The notes beneath the pieces are model-generated. The model did not search any database, was not told the origin of the DNA, and saw only the letters and a program-made list of their open reading frames with translations. A DNA stretch of 64,000 bases from Chitinophagales bacterium (GTDB lineage Bacteria > Bacteroidota > Bacteroidia > Chitinophagales > Saprospiraceae), in NCBI GenBank assembly GCA_013299105.1, contig JAAFJY010000003.1, positions 1 to 64,000 of the forward strand. Direction: 5' to 3'. Every line of letters starts with the position of its first letter. Positions within the stretch are counted from its first letter, which is position 1. Positions 34,641 through 44,017 of the stretch are shown here, piece after piece. The position numbers and the translations under genes were made by a program.

Positions 34641-34770
34641 GGGAGCGTAAAAAATAGGGTGGACGGATTTGGGTTTAGTGAAAAAAATAAACAACTGGAT
34701 AAAAGAAAGTTGTATTCTTTTTTTTGCAAAACCTCAAAAGCAAATACGTCCATTTTATTTTAGCTCAAAT
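34641..34770. mobile_element. 130-bp inverted-repeat element, copy B
   Basis: Inverted relative to copy A (24830-24959), with the same length and ends (gggagcgtaaaaaatagg ... tttattttagctcaaat). The interior retains gatttgggtttagtgaaaaa and aaacctcaaaa. It ends 34 bases before the protease start codon, exactly the distance seen for copy A. 34224-34640 holds no gene or other clear signal. Confidence 0.6.
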
Positions 34771-34804
34771 GCTATTGATCTAATTCCAAAAACAAGTTCA
34801 GCCC

Positions 34805-37800
34805 ATGTACTCGACCAAGCTGTTTTCCAGGTCTTCCCTTGTTACAAGCCTCCTTGTACTGACTAGTCTGTTCATCACTGAAGTGTCAGCGCAATCCAAC
34901 ATCGCCGAGCGGGTCTTGAAAGCCCAGGTCAAGGCGCGCAAAATTCCACCCGTGCATCTTTTCAATAAGGTGCGAGACTTGAACACTGCCTCTGAATTGA
35001 TTCGAGGAAACGTAAAAAAAGGTTTGCTTTTTGACTTGCAGACCGAATCCCTCGACAAATTGGTGGAAAATCACCCCAATGAATTAACCTTGAGCATTCC
35101 CAGCACCACTAATCAGCAAATGACCTTGGATTTGGTGCGTTACGAAGCCATCACTCCCGATTTCAAATTGCGCAGCAGTGACGGCCAGGAACTGGCTTAC
35201 GAGGATGGCGTTCACTACCGGGGGGTGGTGCGCGATTCGGCCCGCACAGTGGTGGCGGTCAGCCTTTTTGATGGCGAATTGCATGGCATGATTGGTTTTG
35301 CGGACCGTTCCAACCTGATTTTGGGGAAGTTGGAAAACCAAATCAAAACCAATACTTACACTTTATATCCTGAGCAGGAACTGGGCCCAATGAATGATTT
35401 CGTATGTGGCGACGCGCCACTGCCCGAAGACGCCCGGCAGGTGCGCAATTTTGGCCCCCAACTGCGCTCTAATAACAAAACCGTTCGGGTTTATTTGGAA
35501 TTGCGACCTGGCATTGTGACCAATAAAGGAGGTGCTACTGGTGCTACCAATTACATCCTTGGCGCATTCAATGCCGTAGCGGCTTTGTACCAAAACGATG
35601 GCATCAATGTGGCTGTATCGGAGGTGTTCTGTTGGACTACGCCTGATTCATACCCAACTACCAACAATACAATGGACCACCTCAATGCGTTCCGCACAAC
35701 GCGCCCAACGTTCAATGGTGATTTGGCCCAAATGATCAATACGGGTTCACCCACTGGTGGCCTGGCCTGGCGTCCTGGCTTGTGCAATAGCTATGGATAT
35801 TCGTATGCCAGCATCCATACCACTTACAGCGCTTTGCCAACTTATTCTTGGACGGTCAGCGTGATGGCCCACGAAATGGGGCACAACTTAGGCTCACAAC
35901 ACACCCATGATTGTGCCTGGAATGGCAACAATACACCGATTGATGGCTGCGGACAACAACTGGGGTATGGCACAGGCTCCTGCGCAACCGGGCCAATCCC
36001 CGTAGCGGGCACCATCATGAGTTACTGCCACTTGATGACTGGGGTCGGCATCGACTTTAATCAAGGTTTTGGCTCCCAACCCGCTGAACGCATGCGCACC
36101 ACCATTGCCAATGCCGCTTGCGTGACCGGACCAGTCAATTGCGCTGCTCCAACGGCTACTGAATTGACAGTGACCAATGTGAGCAGCACGGGCGCTCGCT
36201 TGAATTGCAACACCTTGGGCGCAACAAGTTATGATTGGCGCTACCGCATAAATGGTTCCACAACCTGGATTGACCTGGCGAATACCAGCGCCAACAATAC
36301 AACGTTGAGTGCTTTGACCGCAAATACCACCTTCGAATTTCAAGCCGGCATCCTTTGCAACAACACTTGGACCGCCTGGTCGCCGAGCGTGAATTTTACC
36401 ACCAGCATTTCATGTGATACAGTGGCCTTGGCTCAAATCACAGCCAGTAATGTGACCATTTCGGGGGCTACCTTGAATGCCAATCGCAGCGGGGTCAGTG
36501 CTTTTGACTGGCGCTATCGACTACTGGGAGCTAGTACCTGGGTTGATTTGCCCAGCACTACTGCGGGCAACTACGTTTTGACTGGCTTGAGCCAGGCCAG
36601 CAATTACGAATTCCAGGTATCGGTGCAGTGCGCAGCCAACTTGTGGAGCGCCTGGTCGCGATCTCGGCAGTTTACTACTTTGACTGGGCCTTGCGACTCG
36701 GTACAAGTGGCCCAACTTTCAGTGAGTAATGTCACCACCAGTTCGGCCAGCATAACCTGTACTCGGACCGGGGTTTTGCGCTACGATTTTCGCTTGCGTC
36801 CCCTGGGTTCTGCAACCTGGTTTGACTTCAATGCCACTGCGGCCAGCACGATCAACATCAGCAGCATGCAGGCCAACACCACCTACGAAATCCAGGTGAT
36901 GGTAGAATGCACCAACAACAACTGGAGCCCTTGGTCTGCTATTCGGCGATTTACTACCACAGCTCCGGCAGTTTGCGATACGGCCAGAGTGGCAGAATTG
37001 AGCGTGAGCAACCTCAACTCAGCAGGAGGGACCTTGAATTGTAGCCGCACGGGCATGAGTGGTTTCGATTGGCGTTATCGCCCCATTGGGGCAACGACTT
37101 GGACCGATTTGGCCAATACAACGGTGGGCACTACCAATATCAGCGGCCTGAATCCTGCCACCAATTATGAATTTCAAGTGTTGGTGCTGTGCAGCAATGG
37201 TGCCTGGAGTGTGTGGTCGGCGAGTCGCAGATTTACCACTGCACTGAATACTTGTGCCGCTCCGATTTTGGCCAATTTGAGCACCAGCAGTGTCACCACC
37301 ACCTCTGCCAACCTGAATTGCAACCTCAGTAGTAGCAGCGTTTTTGAATGGCGCATCCGCGAAGCAGGTAGTACAGCCTGGACCACTTTGAGTGGGAGCG
37401 CAGCCCAAGTCGGGGTGAGCGGTTTGGCTCCTGGCAGCACTTACGAATTTTCGGCGAGGGCCCAATGCGGCACGAGTTGGAGCAACTGGAGTCCCAACGG
37501 CGTTTTGAGCACCCTGCAGGAACCCACTGCTTGTTCCGCAGCTACGAGTACGCAGTTATCAGCTACCAATATCACCAACAATTCAGCGACCCTGACTTGT
37601 AATGTGTCGGGCAGAAATCGCTACAATATGCGCTACCGTGTATTTGGCACTACTACTTGGACGACTGGCGCGCAGGGCTCTTCCAATAGCCGTTTCGTCA
37701 GTGGCTTACTTGCTGGTACGACTTATGAATTCCAGTTTATATTCTTTTGCAGCTCAGGCATCCAGAGCGTGTGGTCGCCATCGGCATTTTTCACTACCAG

Positions 37801-40396
37801 TGGCGGTGTTGTAAATCCAGCAGCGACTTGTGATACTGCACTTGTAGTTGAATTGAGCGCTACAAACATCGCTCAAACCAGCGCTACCCTCAATTGCAGT
37901 CGCACGGGCATGAGTGGTTACGACTGGCGCTACCGCCAAGTGGGATTAGCTACCTGGATTGATTTGGCCAATACCGCCACGGGCACGACTAACCTCAGCG
38001 CCTTGACGGCGGGTACAAACTACGAATTTCAGGTTTTGGTGCAGTGTTCCAACGGGGTTTGGAGTGCTTGGTCGGCGAGCCGTCGATTCAGTACGACTGC
38101 TGCCCCCGTGGCCACTTGCGATACGGCCCGCGTAGCCGAACTCAGCGCCACAAACATCACCCAAACCGGGGCTACCCTGGCTTGTATCCGTACCGCCAGC
38201 AATTACGACTGGCGCTACCGCCAAGTAGGCTCTGCTACCTGGATTGATTTGGCCAATACCGCCACGGGCACGAGCAGCCTCAGCGCCTTGACGGCGGGTA
38301 CAAACTACGAATTTCAGGCATTGGTGCAGTGCTCCAACGGGGTTTGGAGCGCTTGGTCGGCGAGCCGTCGATTCAGCACGACTGCTGCCCCCGTGGCCAC
38401 CTGTGATACCGCCCGTGTAGCCGAACTGAGCGCCACGAACATCACCCAAACCGGGGCTAGCCTGGCTTGCAGCCGCACCGCCAGCAACTACGACTGGCGC
38501 TACCGCCAAGTGGGTTCTGCTACCTGGCTTGATTTGGCCAATACCGTCACGGGCAGTACTAGTCTCAGCGCCTTGACGGCGGGTACAAACTACGAATTTC
38601 AGGCATTGGTGCAGTGCTCCAACGGGGTTTGGAGTGCTTGGTCGGCGAGCCGTCGATTCAGTACGACTGCTGCCCCCGTGGCCACTTGCGATACGGCCCG
38701 CGTAGCCGAACTCAGCGCCACAAACATCACCCAAACCGGGGCTACCCTGGCTTGTATCCGTACCGCCAGCAATTACGACTGGCGCTACCGCCAAGTAGGC
38801 TCTGCTACCTGGATTGATTTGGCCAATACCGCCACGGGCACGAGCAGCCTCAGCGCCTTGACGGCGGGTACAAACTACGAATTTCAGGCATTGGTGCAGT
38901 GCTCCAACGGGGTTTGGAGCGCTTGGTCGGCGAGCCGTCGATTCAGCACGACTGCTGCCCCCGTGGCCACCTGTGATACCGCCCGTGTAGCCGAACTGAG
39001 CGCCACGAACATCACCCAAACCGGGGCTACCCTGGCTTGTAGCCGTACCGCCAGCAATTACGACTGGCGCTACCGCCAAGTGGGGTCAGCTACCTGGATT
39101 GATTTGGCCAATACCGCCACGGGCACGAGCAGCCTCAGCGCCTTGACGGCGGGTACAAACTACGAATTTCAGGCATTGGTGCAGTGCTCCAACGGGGTTT
39201 GGAGCGCCTGGTCGGCAAGCCGTCGATTCATTACGGCTGCGGTCCCTGCCACTTGTGATACCGCCCGCGTGACCGAACTAAGCGTCACTAACATCACCCA
39301 AACCGGGGCTAGCCTGGCTTGCAGCCGCTCAGCCAGCAACTACGACTGGCGCTACCGCCAAGTGGGTTCTGCTACTTGGATTGATTTGGCCAATACCGTC
39401 ACGGGCAGTACTAGTCTAAGCGCCTTGACGGCGGGTACGAACTACGAATTTCAGGTATTGGTACAGTGCTCCAACGGGGTTTGGAGCGCCTGGTCGGCTA
39501 GCCGTCGATTCAGCACTACTGTGGCATCCACTTGTGTTGCGCCTACCTTGACTCAACTAAGTGTTGGGACCATGACGGGGACCAGTGCAATCGTCAATTG
39601 CACCATGAGTGGCCCAACTGTATTTGAATGGCGTTACCGTGAGGCTGGTACCAGCACTTGGTCGCCGATGAACGGCAGCACAAATCAAGCCTCTATTCCG
39701 GACCTGAGCGAAGGTACAGATTATGAATTCGCAGTAAGGGTACAATGTGGCAGTGCCTGGAGCGATTGGAGCCCAAATGGGGTGTTTTCGACCTTGTCGG
39801 CTCAAACAGAATGTACATCGGCCACCGTTGCCCAATTGTCGGTGACGAACATCACGGTCAATACTGCCAATCTGAATTGTAGCTTGACAGGGCGCAACCG
39901 TTACAGCGTGCGCTATCGGGTATTTGGAACTTTGGTTTGGACGACCACTTCCCTGGCTTCATCCAATAGCCGCTTCGTGAGTGGTTTGCAAGCAGGTACG
40001 CGGTATGAATTTCAGTATCGCTTTTACTGTAGCACCAGCATTCAAAGTGCCTGGTCTGGCTCGGCTTTTTTTACGACTTTAGCCAGCAGCAATTTGTTGC
40101 CTGAATTAAGTGCAAATGAAGAGGAAGCCGAGGTTCCTATTAAGCTCCTGTTGTTTCCTAATCCCACCAAGGAACAGCTCAATGTTAATTTGCAATTGCC
40201 CAATGGCCAGCGCATGGTACAGTTCCGCATCTACGATCTGCAAGGAAAAATGCAACAGCAAGGCAACTTTGGAAAGCTCTCATCTGGCGAACACCAGGAG
40301 GAAATTACCCTTTCCAACTTACCAGCTGGTATGTACCTATTCATGCTGATCCATGAGAAAGGACAAAGTGTGCAGAAGTTTCAGGTGCTGAAGTAA
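34805..40396 (+). CDS. Giant T9SS-sorted metalloprotease with 14 FnIII-like repeats
   Basis: A 1863-residue secreted reprolysin-like (M12B-type) metzincin. A signal peptide (about 1-30, LLVLTSLFITEVSAQ) and propeptide-like region lead to the catalytic domain, with zinc motif HEMGHNLGSQH (His356, Glu357, His360, His366) and Met-turn GTIMSYC. From about 440, fourteen FnIII-like modules of about 95 residues follow, each opening with a Cys and xLSxTNIT and containing YDWRYR and YEFQ. The last 80 residues are a type IX sorting domain (LLLFPNPTKEQLNVNL ... LPAGMYLFMLI). PorU/PorV should export and anchor it. Modules 7-12 are nearly identical. The repeats may reach out from the surface or bind glycans. 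The 130-bp element lies directly upstream. Confidence 0.93.
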   Translation: MYSTKLFSRSSLVTSLLVLTSLFITEVSAQSNIAERVLKAQVKARKIPPVHLFNKVRDLNTASELIRGNVKKGLLFDLQTESLDKLVENHPNELTLSIPSTTNQQMTLDLVRYEAITPDFKLRSSDGQELAYEDGVHYRGVVRDSARTVVAVSLFDGELHGMIGFADRSNLILGKLENQIKTNTYTLYPEQELGPMNDFVCGDAPLPEDARQVRNFGPQLRSNNKTVRVYLELRPGIVTNKGGATGATNYILGAFNAVAALYQNDGINVAVSEVFCWTTPDSYPTTNNTMDHLNAFRTTRPTFNGDLAQMINTGSPTGGLAWRPGLCNSYGYSYASIHTTYSALPTYSWTVSVMAHEMGHNLGSQHTHDCAWNGNNTPIDGCGQQLGYGTGSCATGPIPVAGTIMSYCHLMTGVGIDFNQGFGSQPAERMRTTIANAACVTGPVNCAAPTATELTVTNVSSTGARLNCNTLGATSYDWRYRINGSTTWIDLANTSANNTTLSALTANTTFEFQAGILCNNTWTAWSPSVNFTTSISCDTVALAQITASNVTISGATLNANRSGVSAFDWRYRLLGASTWVDLPSTTAGNYVLTGLSQASNYEFQVSVQCAANLWSAWSRSRQFTTLTGPCDSVQVAQLSVSNVTTSSASITCTRTGVLRYDFRLRPLGSATWFDFNATAASTINISSMQANTTYEIQVMVECTNNNWSPWSAIRRFTTTAPAVCDTARVAELSVSNLNSAGGTLNCSRTGMSGFDWRYRPIGATTWTDLANTTVGTTNISGLNPATNYEFQVLVLCSNGAWSVWSASRRFTTALNTCAAPILANLSTSSVTTTSANLNCNLSSSSVFEWRIREAGSTAWTTLSGSAAQVGVSGLAPGSTYEFSARAQCGTSWSNWSPNGVLSTLQEPTACSAATSTQLSATNITNNSATLTCNVSGRNRYNMRYRVFGTTTWTTGAQGSSNSRFVSGLLAGTTYEFQFIFFCSSGIQSVWSPSAFFTTSGGVVNPAATCDTALVVELSATNIAQTSATLNCSRTGMSGYDWRYRQVGLATWIDLANTATGTTNLSALTAGTNYEFQVLVQCSNGVWSAWSASRRFSTTAAPVATCDTARVAELSATNITQTGATLACIRTASNYDWRYRQVGSATWIDLANTATGTSSLSALTAGTNYEFQALVQCSNGVWSAWSASRRFSTTAAPVATCDTARVAELSATNITQTGASLACSRTASNYDWRYRQVGSATWLDLANTVTGSTSLSALTAGTNYEFQALVQCSNGVWSAWSASRRFSTTAAPVATCDTARVAELSATNITQTGATLACIRTASNYDWRYRQVGSATWIDLANTATGTSSLSALTAGTNYEFQALVQCSNGVWSAWSASRRFSTTAAPVATCDTARVAELSATNITQTGATLACSRTASNYDWRYRQVGSATWIDLANTATGTSSLSALTAGTNYEFQALVQCSNGVWSAWSASRRFITAAVPATCDTARVTELSVTNITQTGASLACSRSASNYDWRYRQVGSATWIDLANTVTGSTSLSALTAGTNYEFQVLVQCSNGVWSAWSASRRFSTTVASTCVAPTLTQLSVGTMTGTSAIVNCTMSGPTVFEWRYREAGTSTWSPMNGSTNQASIPDLSEGTDYEFAVRVQCGSAWSDWSPNGVFSTLSAQTECTSATVAQLSVTNITVNTANLNCSLTGRNRYSVRYRVFGTLVWTTTSLASSNSRFVSGLQAGTRYEFQYRFYCSTSIQSAWSGSAFFTTLASSNLLPELSANEEEAEVPIKLLLFPNPTKEQLNVNLQLPNGQRMVQFRIYDLQGKMQQQGNFGKLSSGEHQEEITLSNLPAGMYLFMLIHEKGQSVQKFQVLK
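37830..39530 (+). repeat. 285-bp tandem repeats inside the protease gene
   Basis: Measured by gtcggc anchors at 38071, 38356, 38641, 38926, 39211 and 39493, the period is exactly 285 bp (95 codons), the last one 282. Modules at about 38101-38385 and 38671-38955 are virtually the same, showing a 570-bp higher-order duplication. All keep the reading frame. Confidence 0.95.
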
Positions 40397-40424
40397 CCTG
40401 CTTTTGCTTTGCTTCTTACCAAAC

Positions 40425-40465
40425 AAAAAGGCTTGCAGTGCGAAAAGACGCTGCAAGCCTTTTTT
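40425..40465. terminator. Bidirectional terminator between protease and ABC permease genes
   Basis: GGCTTGCAG (40430-40438) pairs with CTGCAAGCC (40451-40459), flanked by A5 and T6, so it serves both convergent genes. Confidence 0.92.
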
Positions 40466-40494
40466 GGCCATGCATTGGGTGTCTAAAACCCTCC

Positions 40495-42165
40495 TCATCC
40501 TAAATTCCGAATCCGCTCCCAGCCCAATTTGCGATAGGCACTCAAACCAAAGTAACAGGCCGTCACCGCTAAAATGATCGCCAGGTAGATGACCCAAGGA
40601 TAAGGTGAAACGAAATAATGCAACAAGCCCATGAGGGCAGCCCCCAACATTCCCAACAAACCCCTGATTGTGTTATTACCTTTGCTGACGTCTTCCCAGG
40701 GCCTGGAGAAAGTCAAATATTGCTCATAACTCATCATCAAAGGCAAGTAAATCGACAAAGAGAGTAAGAAGGCCAAGATACCATCGTCTAATAATCCGAA
40801 ATCATCCAAAACGCAGACTAAAAGCATGATGAGTAAATATGCGGGCAGTAAATATTTGACCATCATTGCTTTGAATGCCCCCATGGTCAATTCACCAGGT
40901 ACATTGATTGGATGGCTGATGAAAACCCAAGCGGCTTTGAATCGATCCGAAAAGAAAATAAAATAAGTTGTACTAGTCAGGGTGATGGCTGATGCGTAAA
41001 GGATGAACAAGGACATTCCTTTGGAAAAATCACCAGCTTCCTGAAAGAAAAAGAATACAAAAAAGTATACTGGCATCAAAACCAAGTTGGGATAAAACTT
41101 GAGCTGAAAATCGCGGCTACGCCCACTGATGAACCAGCTCAACTCATAAGCACTGCGCTCGGCTGCACTGGAACAAGCCCATCTTGCGGTCCAATTCATC
41201 CAAGCATATTTGGGTGTGGTACCAGTCAGTCTTTTGTTTTTTCGGGGTTGCGATTCCGAACCACCACTGGCCAAGGCAAAAAGCCGCTCACTAAAGCTTT
41301 TGGTCAAACTGCCCGTGATGAAATACAAGGCGACAAAAGGAAACAAAAGACCTGCTAAGGCCAAAATGCTGATGGTGCTGGTATGCACTCCGGCAATACT
41401 CCATTCCCAGATGGCGGCTAGCCAGGTAGAGGGGATCGCCCAACAATAGCGGTTTTCTAGCAAATTTTGCTGGTCCAAGCCCGTGTAGTCAATGAGCCGG
41501 GGTACTAATTGATAGCCAACGATCGAAAAAGTGTATAAAAACATCTGGAAATAGGTCACAATGGCCTTGAAACGCTGGGGCGTGCTGAAACGGATGAGCA
41601 CCAGATAAAGCAAGTTGACCAGAAATACCCCAATCAACAAGCCCATGAAAGCCAAAACAATGAACAAAAGCATGGCTAGGACCCCCAACTTGTAGGCTAC
41701 AATGATGGTCATGACCAAATTGAAAGGGATGAAAATGCGTAATAAATAAATGACCACGTGCAAAATGCGCGACAAGGCCAGGGTGCGATCTTTGATGGGC
41801 TTGGGTAAGAGGATGTAGTTGTCGCGTACATCAATCAATACATCCGTAAAATCCACAATCAGGGTAGAAATGATGAACATAATCCAACCACTGAAATAAA
41901 TGACCAAACCAGAAGCCGGGTGAACGAGTAATTGTGCAAAAATGCTAAACAATAAGCCCATCAAGGTCATCATCATGATCAAGATCCAGTCCTGACCACT
42001 CAACTCTTTGTTTTTGTTGTGCTGGCTGAAACTAAAAGCCGATTTTCTTCGCCCATCCATCGTGAGTTTGGCTTCCAGAATGGTGAGCAAGTGCTTGGGG
42101 TCAACGCCATAGCGCACCCACAATGGGTTGAAACGTGCGACCAGGTACAAGAACAGCTTATTCAT
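40495..42165 (-). CDS. ABC transporter permease
   Basis: A 556-residue membrane protein with about 12 hydrophobic segments in two sets (IMMMTLMGLLFSIFAQLL ... and LILYASAITLTSTTYFIFF ...), consistent with an exporter-type permease of Bacteroidota. The start is placed at MNKLFLYLVARFNPLW (42165), overlapping the ATPase stop by 8 bp (ATGAATAA); an upstream ATG at 42216 is less likely because it would overlap by 59 bases. The transported substrate is unknown. It forms an operon with the ATPase. Confidence 0.8.
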   Translation of the reverse strand: MNKLFLYLVARFNPLWVRYGVDPKHLLTILEAKLTMDGRRKSAFSFSQHNKNKELSGQDWILIMMMTLMGLLFSIFAQLLVHPASGLVIYFSGWIMFIISTLIVDFTDVLIDVRDNYILLPKPIKDRTLALSRILHVVIYLLRIFIPFNLVMTIIVAYKLGVLAMLLFIVLAFMGLLIGVFLVNLLYLVLIRFSTPQRFKAIVTYFQMFLYTFSIVGYQLVPRLIDYTGLDQQNLLENRYCWAIPSTWLAAIWEWSIAGVHTSTISILALAGLLFPFVALYFITGSLTKSFSERLFALASGGSESQPRKNKRLTGTTPKYAWMNWTARWACSSAAERSAYELSWFISGRSRDFQLKFYPNLVLMPVYFFVFFFFQEAGDFSKGMSLFILYASAITLTSTTYFIFFSDRFKAAWVFISHPINVPGELTMGAFKAMMVKYLLPAYLLIMLLVCVLDDFGLLDDGILAFLLSLSIYLPLMMSYEQYLTFSRPWEDVSKGNNTIRGLLGMLGAALMGLLHYFVSPYPWVIYLAIILAVTACYFGLSAYRKLGWERIRNLG

Positions 42166-42946
42166 GGTCAGGCTTTTGCTGGGTGAAGGATTGGGTGAAA
42201 CCCTTGGCCGCTTCATCGAAATTGGAGTGGCCAGTTAGCTGCGAAAACAAGTGTTCTAGGCTGTCTCCTTCGTTTTGTTTCAACTCCTCGAAAGCTCCGT
42301 CGGCCACTACTTGGCCGTGGGCGATGAGGATGATGCGGTCCGAGATTTTTTCCACTGTATCCATATTGTGCGAGCAGTAAATGACGGTTTTGCCCTGTTC
42401 AGCCAGGCTGCTGATGATTTCTTTCACCAAAATCACCGCATTTGCATCTAATCCACTGAGTGGTTCGTCCATAAAAATCAGCTCAGGGTTGTGCAAAAGG
42501 CCCGAAACCAGCAAGACCTTTTGCCGCATGCCTTTGGAGAAGGTGTCCATGCGCTCGTCCAAATTGTCTGAGAGCTCAAAAACCTTGAGCATTTGCCCTG
42601 CTCGCTGGAGGATCAGCTCATCGTCCAAGTCGTGCAATCTACCTACCAGCAGCAGAAATTCACGCGGGGTCAACACTTCATACAGTTCTGCCAACTCCGG
42701 GATATAGCCCATGCGGCGTTTGATTTCCAGGGCATGTTCCTTGACATTGAGGCCAAAAATCTCAACTTCGCCTTTGAAATCGGCATCCATGCCCGCCAGG
42801 ATGCGGACTGTGGTTGATTTCCCAGCGCCATTGGGGCCGATGTAGCCTATGACTTGTCCGGGTTGGATGTCGAGGTTGATGTTGTGTAAAACCTGCTTGC
42901 TGCCGTAGTACTTGCTCAGGTCCTTGATCCGAATGATGGGCTCCAT
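42158..42946 (-). CDS. ABC transporter ATP-binding protein
   Basis: A 262-residue nucleotide-binding subunit. Walker A GPNGAGKST (37-45), a Q-loop region near YIPELAELYE, signature FSKGMRQKV (136-144; a variant of LSGGQ common in exporters of the CcmA/YbhF type), Walker B LIFMDEP (156-162), D-loop LSGLD and switch His in YCSHNMD. It powers the permease encoded immediately downstream. An inverted repeat at 42979-43012 lies in the leader region. Confidence 0.95.
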   Translation of the reverse strand: MEPIIRIKDLSKYYGSKQVLHNINLDIQPGQVIGYIGPNGAGKSTTVRILAGMDADFKGEVEIFGLNVKEHALEIKRRMGYIPELAELYEVLTPREFLLLVGRLHDLDDELILQRAGQMLKVFELSDNLDERMDTFSKGMRQKVLLVSGLLHNPELIFMDEPLSGLDANAVILVKEIISSLAEQGKTVIYCSHNMDTVEKISDRIILIAHGQVVADGAFEELKQNEGDSLEHLFSQLTGHSNFDEAAKGFTQSFTQQKPDHE

Positions 42947-42978
42947 GTTCTAGTAGGGTAAGTAAAATGGTTGAGAAA

Positions 42979-43012
42979 ATTCAGCCCAATCTAGGGAAAA
43001 ATTGGGCTGAAT
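42979..43012. promoter_or_regulatory. Perfect 12-bp inverted repeat upstream of the ABC operon
   Basis: ATTCAGCCCAAT (42979-42990) and ATTGGGCTGAAT (43001-43012) with a 10-base spacer, 33 bases before the ATPase start codon. On the minus strand a short TTTTC follows. It may be an operator, an attenuator, or a late terminator for the DUF1080 gene. Confidence 0.55.
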
Positions 43013-43057
43013 AAAAATGCAGAAAAAAAGTGCTCATATTGTTTTTATAATTAAGCA

Positions 43058-43140
43058 TTAGGCTTCTCCGAAGCCGAGACCCGCGTCTTGGCTTCGGTGC
43101 TACAAAGCTTTTGGCTTCTTGCGAAGCTTCACCCGCTGGC
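43058..43140 (+). repeat. Cluster of small GGCTTC/GAAGCC hairpins
   Basis: GGCTTC-tcc-GAAGCC (43061-43075) is followed by CCGAGAC / GTCTTGG pairing (about 43074-43092) and by ggcttcttgcgaagc (about 43113-43127). The 3-base-loop design resembles the terminal hairpins of R1/R2 and the AACTTC palindromes at 8.7 kb. Nothing else is seen in 43013-43235. Confidence 0.55.
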
Positions 43141-43235
43141 AGATTTTTCGTAAAAACATGCCTTTCGATGTCTGTTTTGGCATTTGAGAAGGTATTCCCG
43201 AGTTTAAGTATTCTGCTCAGGACAAAAAATCCTCC

Positions 43236-44003
43236 TCAAAAATCAGTATCTGGTTTCTTCACCTTGATTTCCTTGATCCAAATGTTGCGGTACATCACAT
43301 TGTGGCCTTCGGCTTGCAGCTTGATGCCACCGGGCACGTCCGTGATGCCGTTGCCATTGTCATTGCCACCGTCGATACCCGAATTAGGGCCGCCCCACAC
43401 TTTTTTGATTTCGTGGTTGGTGTGGGCTTTTTTGCCATTGAAATAAACCGTAGCGCGGGCTTTTTCCACCAATTTACCATCCCTGAAGCGGGCAGCGCGG
43501 AATTTCACATCGTAAGCATTCCACTTGCCTAAGCCATTGTACAAGTGATAAGGCGAGCGGGTTTCGTTGATGATGGCCCCCAAGCCATGCGTAGTGGTAT
43601 CGCCGTCGAGGATCTGAACTTCGTAGCGATTTTGCAGGTAAACCCCACTGTTGCCCCCTTTTTCGGGAATCAAAAACTCTACGTGTAGGCGAAAATCGCG
43701 GAAAGCTTTTTTGGTTACTACGTCGGCAGCACCATACAAGCCCCCTGCTGCTGATGGATCATTGCTGTTCATCGCCCCCCCGCCGTCAACAGGATCTTTT
43801 ACAATTTGCCACTTGATCGGCAAGGTGGCTTTTAAGCGTGGTCCGGCCCAATAGGTCCAATTGGCATCGAGCATGGCACGGGTGCCGTCAAATAAAACTT
43901 CGGCACCTTTGGGCGCTTTGACCCCCACACCCACCGTTTGGGCATGGAGCAATTGCAGCGTTGAAATCAAACAGGCCGCAAGCAGCAGCGTAGCTTTTTT
44001 CAT
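43236..44003 (-). CDS. Secreted DUF1080 protein (3-keto-disaccharide hydrolase type)
   Basis: A 255-residue exported protein with a concanavalin/LamG-like DUF1080 fold. Signal peptide (LLLAACLISTLQLLHAQ); core motifs EVLFDGTRAMLDANWT, FRDFRLHVEFLIPEKGGNSGVYLQNRYEVQILD, and WNAYDVKFRAARF...VYFNGKK, ending with GGIKLQAEGHNVMYRNIWIKEI. The family cleaves 3-keto glycosides made by Gfo/Idh/MocA oxidoreductases, one of which is encoded at 19.6 kb. A MITE ends 14 bases before its start codon. Confidence 0.9.
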   Translation of the reverse strand: MKKATLLLAACLISTLQLLHAQTVGVGVKAPKGAEVLFDGTRAMLDANWTYWAGPRLKATLPIKWQIVKDPVDGGGAMNSNDPSAAGGLYGAADVVTKKAFRDFRLHVEFLIPEKGGNSGVYLQNRYEVQILDGDTTTHGLGAIINETRSPYHLYNGLGKWNAYDVKFRAARFRDGKLVEKARATVYFNGKKAHTNHEIKKVWGGPNSGIDGGNDNGNGITDVPGGIKLQAEGHNVMYRNIWIKEIKVKKPDTDF

Positions 44004-44017
44004 GTTGTTGATCTTGA

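Noticed and set aside
37946-39079. Minus-strand open frame of 377 codons inside the protease repeats
   Set aside because: It is the antisense of the 285-bp repeats; its own repeated pattern simply reflects the tandem DNA.
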